Source: Acidobacteriota bacterium
GTDB taxonomy: Bacteria > Acidobacteriota > Vicinamibacteria > Vicinamibacterales > UBA2999
Length of the DNA: 38,367 bases
Reading direction: 5' to 3'
Assembly (NCBI GenBank): GCA_016190945.1
Contig: JACPPO010000060.1
Span: forward strand, 1-38,367
This document shows, piece by piece, positions 35,109 through 38,367 of this stretch; the first letter of the stretch is position 1, and each line of letters starts with the position of its first letter. The notes under the pieces are model-generated. The model saw only the letters and a list, made by a program, of their open reading frames with translations. It made no database searches and was not told the DNA's origin. Position numbers and translations under genes: made by a program.

Positions 35109-36434
35109 CTAGGGCTGGGCGAGCGGAGGGTCAGCCGGCTCGCGAGAGCCCGCCATCAGGGTTTCGGGCGCACCGAGCAGCTTCGTCATTTGCCTCAGCG
35201 CTTCGTCCCGGGCAGCCTCGAATGCGCCCAGTAGTTCGGCTGGTATGGGCTTTCCAGGTGGCAGCTTGCGCTGCTCGACAAGCGGATTGACGAACACCCC
35301 GCGCTTCGTCAACCGGTAGTCCAGGTGAGAACCCGTCACCACGCCGGATGCACCGACCCGTCCAATCACCTTGCCTTGCGAGACTCGAACGCCGGGACGG
35401 ATTTCCTTGGCGATCGACGAGAGGTGCAGATAGTAGGTGTGATAGTCATTCGCGTGCCGCAGGCGGACCAGACGGCCCGAGGCTCCGCTGAAGCCGGCAG
35501 AGATCACGACGCCGTCAGCGACCGCCAGCACCGGCGTGCCCACGGGCGCCGCATAATCCACACCCAAATGGGCACGCCGGACACCGTGGACGGGATGTAG
35601 CCGGCGCCGCGAGAAACGCGATGTGACACGGGGGTCGAACGGCAACGGCGACCGCAGGAAAAATCGCCGGACTGAATGCCCCTTCTCGTCGAAATAGCCG
35701 GCCTTGCCGTCGCGGTTCACGAAGCGAAACGCCTGCAGACGGCGACCGCTATTGACGATGGTGGCGGCGAGGATGGAACCATAGCCCGAAAACTTGCCGT
35801 CACGGGAGTCCTTCTCGAGCAGCGCCTCGACGCGATCACCAGGCTGAAGGTCGGCGTTGAAATCGAGTTGACCGCTGAATATCTCAGCCAGGCGAAGCGC
35901 CAGGTCGATACGTTCACCTGCCTGGTCGACAGCGGCCACGAGGGATGGATGCTCGGCGTCGATACGACCGCTCATGGCCGCCATCAGCCGGAGCTTCGGA
36001 TACATCAGAATCTCGGCCTTCAGCGTCTTAGGCTCGCCGGTCGTGGCTCCCGCCACACGGAGGAACCGGTCATTGTCGATCGCGTACTCGAACGAACGAA
36101 ACAGCCCACCAGCGCCGACCACAAGTTTGTACGGCTGGCCCGCCCGAAGCGCCCGGGGATTGAATACGGTGTACGCCGCTACGACCACCTCGTGCGCGAT
36201 CTCCCGACCGATCTGCTGCGCGCGCAGCAAGGCATCGAGCGTGGCATGCAGCGGCACGCGGTCCTCGACGATGGTGGCATCCATAGGCAACTCAATGTCG
36301 GTGGCCCGGGACTCGAACTCTGTCGACGGTGCGACTCCGCATGCCGGCAGCGTGGTAATCGCCATCATGAGTACGAATACAGACCGATGGAGCCGCCGAT
36401 TGGACCGATGCGCCGGCATCAATGCACGTTGCAT
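35109..36434 (-). CDS. M23-family metallopeptidase, secreted lipoprotein-like
   Basis: 441 residues. Signal with a lipobox-like site (MMAITTLPACG, Cys32). The middle domain (ELPMDATIVEDRV, FNADLQPGDRVEALLEKDS) is the helical/OapA-like part found before M23 domains. The LytM/M23 domain has HLGVDYAAPVGTPV (His289, Asp293) and YHTYYLHLSSI. The third motif, usually HxH, reads SHLDYRL, with Asp in place of the second His. Such variants occur in some families, but zinc binding is uncertain. Cuts or remodels peptidoglycan in the envelope. Start overlaps the DUF3014 stop by one base (TGATG). Confidence 0.9.
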   Translation of the reverse strand: MQRALMPAHRSNRRLHRSVFVLMMAITTLPACGVAPSTEFESRATDIELPMDATIVEDRVPLHATLDALLRAQQIGREIAHEVVVAAYTVFNPRALRAGQPYKLVVGAGGLFRSFEYAIDNDRFLRVAGATTGEPKTLKAEILMYPKLRLMAAMSGRIDAEHPSLVAAVDQAGERIDLALRLAEIFSGQLDFNADLQPGDRVEALLEKDSRDGKFSGYGSILAATIVNSGRRLQAFRFVNRDGKAGYFDEKGHSVRRFFLRSPLPFDPRVTSRFSRRRLHPVHGVRRAHLGVDYAAPVGTPVLAVADGVVISAGFSGASGRLVRLRHANDYHTYYLHLSSIAKEIRPGVRVSQGKVIGRVGASGVVTGSHLDYRLTKRGVFVNPLVEQRKLPPGKPIPAELLGAFEAARDEALRQMTKLLGAPETLMAGSREPADPPLAQP

Positions 36435-37312
36435 CAGGTTCTCGGCGCGGGCAGCCGCTCGGCCGGAATGCCCAAGGCGAGCGCGATCTCACGGAGTGAT
36501 GACTGAACCGTCCGGACGTTTCGAGGTCCCATCCGCAGGAGCTGTTTCTGTGCGGCTGTCAGCGCCTCGACGTCTGGAGTGGCGAAGCCGTACCCAACCC
36601 CGCCTTGCGGTTCCGCCCGCACGGGTTCATCAACGGTCGGCGTCTTGAGCAGGAGGACGATCGCACGTTCGAGCGTGCGATCGAAGGGTGTATCAGGAAC
36701 GCCGAGGTCGCGGTACGCCTCCTCGATACGAGGCTTGAGCGTCGCATACAGACCCGCGGCGCCGGCCGGATCGACGGAGGCCGTTGCGGCGGCCAACCCT
36801 TCATACCGTTCATAGCTATGCGGATCGATGTACAGTTCGCCGCCGCGTTCCACCACGCGGAAGTCTGCCGACGGGCGCAACGCCCGAAGCTGCCCGGCCG
36901 GTGTCCGTCCCTCAGCGATGATCGACACGACGACCACGAAATCGCGGATCAGACCTTGTGTCGCAAGCCACGCGGCGACACGTGGATGCGAGGTGATCTG
37001 TTTCATTAGCTCTCGGGCCAGGGGATCGGTCTGGTCGAGCGGCGGCAGAACGATGGATGCGGCGTTGCCGCCGAGCGGCTGAACGGGTTGCTGCGGCGCC
37101 TCACCGCGCTCGGGTTCCATGGTTACGGGTGCCGACGTCTGCCGGCCGCCGAAGGCGATGTATCCGGCGATGGCGATGGTGGTCACCAGCGCGGCTAAGA
37201 CAAGCCACAATCCGAACGGACGCCTCGGGGGAGGCAAAGGGGGCGGCTTGGCTGGGGTCTCCAGCAGCTCGTAGTCCGGCAGATCCGGCATCTCATTTCG
37301 CGAGTCGATCAT
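36434..37312 (-). CDS. DUF3014 domain protein, single-pass membrane
   Basis: 292 residues. A Pro-rich cytoplasmic head (PAKPPPLPPPRRP), one membrane helix at about 32-54 (FGLWLVLAALVTTIAIAGYIAF), then a soluble domain typical of DUF3014: LPPLDQTDPLARELMKQITS, AWLATQGLIRDFVVVVSIIA, LYATLKPRIEEAYRDLG, and QKQLLRMGPRNVRTVQSSLRE. Function is unknown; by topology it faces the periplasm. It precedes and touches the M23 peptidase gene, so a shared role in the envelope is plausible. Confidence 0.88.
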   Translation of the reverse strand: MIDSRNEMPDLPDYELLETPAKPPPLPPPRRPFGLWLVLAALVTTIAIAGYIAFGGRQTSAPVTMEPERGEAPQQPVQPLGGNAASIVLPPLDQTDPLARELMKQITSHPRVAAWLATQGLIRDFVVVVSIIAEGRTPAGQLRALRPSADFRVVERGGELYIDPHSYERYEGLAAATASVDPAGAAGLYATLKPRIEEAYRDLGVPDTPFDRTLERAIVLLLKTPTVDEPVRAEPQGGVGYGFATPDVEALTAAQKQLLRMGPRNVRTVQSSLREIALALGIPAERLPAPRT

Positions 37313-37320
37313 CAGAACCG

Positions 37321-37551
37321 TCAGCTCCGTCCGCCATTGTGAGGCTGATGTCCCATCTCTCGGAGTTCCCGTTCCGCTTGCAACCAGTCCTCCAGATCTC
37401 GACCGTGCTGGCGTCCGCGCCGTTCGAAGAGGTCGTACGCGCGCCGGGCGATATCTTCGTGACCGTTCTGTGTCGCCGTCGCGGCGGCGCTCCGCGTTCG
37501 CTGGCGTCGCCTGTCCGATCCTTCACGTTGAAGCTTGCGTCTTTCCGCCAT
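37321..37551 (-). CDS. DUF2934 domain small protein
   Basis: 76 residues. The family signature is clear: IARRAYDLFERRGRQHG followed by DLEDWLQAERELRE. The first 30 residues are basic (MAERRKLQREGSDRRRQR). DUF2934 proteins are short, of unknown function and, in my experience, common in acidobacteria. It ends 8 nt before the DUF3014 start, so the three minus-strand genes DUF2934, DUF3014 and M23 probably form one operon. Confidence 0.88.
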   Translation of the reverse strand: MAERRKLQREGSDRRRQRTRSAAATATQNGHEDIARRAYDLFERRGRQHGRDLEDWLQAERELREMGHQPHNGGRS

Positions 37552-37687
37552 ACGTCATGTTCTTTCCGGAAGGCCTCCGAGGATTGGGGAGTACCTCAAA
37601 ATGATGCTTCGGATTGCAAGTCGACACGCTGCAGACTCAATCCGCTGTTGCGGCGGATGAGTTCAAGCGGCGCGAGATGCGGGGGGC

Positions 37688-37767
37688 GATTAGAAGACGC
37701 CGCGGCCGAGATTTCTGAACACGCGAGGCAGCCAACGCGGCGCGGTGCGATGGATGGAAGGAAGAGA
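37688..37767 (-). repeat. repeat B copy 2
   Basis: Ungapped match to 33974-34053, about 68 of 80 positions. It codes the C-terminal two thirds of the small frame at 37690-37803. In the last 17 codons the two copies differ at five third positions, four of them synonymous, and in one codon that changes the residue. Confidence 0.8.
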
Positions 37768-37803
37768 GGCGCGTTGGTCCACAAATTGCCGAAGCGATCT
37801 CAT
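37690..37803 (-). CDS. candidate 37-residue micro-protein
   Basis: ATG at 37803 opens MRSLRQFVDQRASLPSIHRT then APRWLPRVFRNLGRGVF and TAA. A strong promoter (TTGACA, 17 nt, TATGGT) places the transcription start near 37804, so the mRNA would be leaderless at this ATG. The C-terminal end is shared with the copy at 33974 with mostly synonymous changes, which supports translation. It is basic and Trp/Phe-containing and could bind membrane or nucleic acid. An alternative is that both are stumps of a longer protein. Confidence 0.5.
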   Translation of the reverse strand: MRSLRQFVDQRASLPSIHRTAPRWLPRVFRNLGRGVF

Positions 37804-37810
37804 CCCTGCA

Positions 37811-37839
37811 ACCATAGCGCCGTCACGATCCCCTGTCAA
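37811..37839 (-). promoter_or_regulatory. sigma70-like promoter for the micro-ORF
   Basis: Minus strand: -35 TTGACA (37839-37834, perfect), 17-nt spacer, -10 TATGGT (37816-37811). Start of transcription expected near 37804, at the ATG of the micro-ORF. From here to 38150 no other gene is seen. Confidence 0.65.
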
Positions 37840-38150
37840 ACGTGTTCGTGTGCCAGATCTCGTCCCACCCCTGCAGAAGCGGCGCGATGTGATCTTCCGG
37901 TGCGCCATGACCCGCGTCTATCTCTTGTTGTCGGCGGCGCGATCGCGGTCAGATCGAGGCACGTCTCGCTCGGCGTAGCCCCTTTCCATCAAGCGGTCGT
38001 CATCCCGCTGTGGAAGGAGTGGTGTATCGCATCGCGATGCGTCTCAGGCGGGCATTGGGCCACGCGCTGCCTCCAGAGCCGGCATCGAGTCCAGGGTAGT
38101 GTTGGGGAGCACGCGCGAACGGTCGCCGTCGAGGGCACACGTCGACCAGC

Positions 38151-38366
38151 TCACGTATGGACCGCGCGATCAGCTGACGCCTCGGGACGTGGCGTCTCCT
38201 CACGTCGCGCGATCGTGCGAATCGGGAATGGAATCACAATGCCCTCCTGGTCGAAGCGCGCGTGCTATCGCTTGATGAACTCGTGTTTGATCAGGTATGG
38301 GTCGACAAACTCTCGCGCCCGCAAGATGACCGTGAAGTTGATACTCGAGTCCCCGTAGGTGTGATA
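38151..38366 (-). pseudogene. 3' end of a mechanosensitive channel (MscS) gene with in-frame TAG
   Basis: The frame entering from the right edge reads YHTYGDSSINFTVILRAREF, VDPYLIKHEFIKR, then TAG (38267-38265), then HARFDQEGIVIPFPIRTIAR and a tail ending at TGA 38151. This is the C-terminal alpha/beta domain of MscS channels, where INFTV and FxxEGIxIPFP are conserved. Family members have a hydrophobic residue such as Leu where TAG stands (TTG to TAG). The stop removes the last conserved strand. Partial gene; the rest lies outside the window. Confidence 0.8.
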
Positions 38367-38367
38367 G

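Noticed and set aside
37057-38358. Long open frame of 433 codons on the plus strand
   Set aside because: It is antisense to the DUF3014 and DUF2934 genes and the mscS end, is Arg-rich and has no family-like sequence; a GC-rich shadow frame.

Overview
The window looks like a chromosomal segment of a GC-rich soil or sediment acidobacterium, most likely of the class Vicinamibacteria. This is inferred from gene content, not from a marker gene. The clues are the truncated first gene with 'DNIVWST' repeats (a tail I associate with acidobacterial S8 peptidases), an HD-GYP/GAF/GGDEF protein, DUF2934 and DUF3014 proteins and a B12-type radical SAM protein. No rRNA or tRNA gene was found.

Layout. (1) 1-2483: a 30-bp tandem repeat coding the end of a repeat-tailed protein, then a two-domain c-di-GMP enzyme. 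(2) 2480-5525, minus strand: type-2 argininosuccinate synthase (argG), enoyl-ACP reductase (fabI) and a Cys/RGG protein. (3) 5840-14587: two divergent arginine operons. Leftward run argR, a degenerate argG-like gene and argH; rightward run argC-argB-argD-argA-argJ-argF. All are joined by short overlaps. Between them is one promoter whose -10 lies inside an ARG-box-like palindrome, so ArgR probably controls both sides. With the distant argG, the set covers glutamate to arginine.

(4) 15096-18007: a mobile, toxin-antitoxin-rich island. An attI-like core is followed by two gene cassettes (higBA, then a PIN/ribbon-helix-helix pair), each closed by a recognisable integron attC site with paired R and L boxes and an extrahelical base. 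No integrase gene is visible. The second attC is fused at its GTT core to a frameshifted, truncated IS110-type transposase, followed by hicBA and IS-end-like direct repeats. The cassette genes face against attC polarity, and both TA promoters look leaderless and lie beside or inside an attC.

(5) 18265-24232: acyl-CoA synthetase, PxpA, three tandem hairpins, an orphan DGQHR-domain protein, an exported methyltransferase-like protein and an HTH protein. (6) 24233-33747: FAD oxidoreductase, a decayed lgt, a NarL-type two-component pair, trehalose-6-phosphate synthase, a membrane acyltransferase-like protein, and a radical SAM gene that is frameshifted and cut off at a dispersed palindromic repeat. 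(7) 33748-38367: Pal-like lipoprotein, M23 peptidase, DUF3014 and DUF2934 proteins, a duplicated micro-ORF, and the end of an mscS gene with an in-frame TAG.

Most notable: the integrase-less cassette array with its IS110 junction; the apparent pseudo-enzyme ArgG paralogue kept inside the arg operon; a duplicated micro-ORF whose copies differ mainly at synonymous third positions; and two copies of a roughly 100-bp structured repeat 27 kb apart. All statements come from reading the sequence; no searches or folding programs were run.
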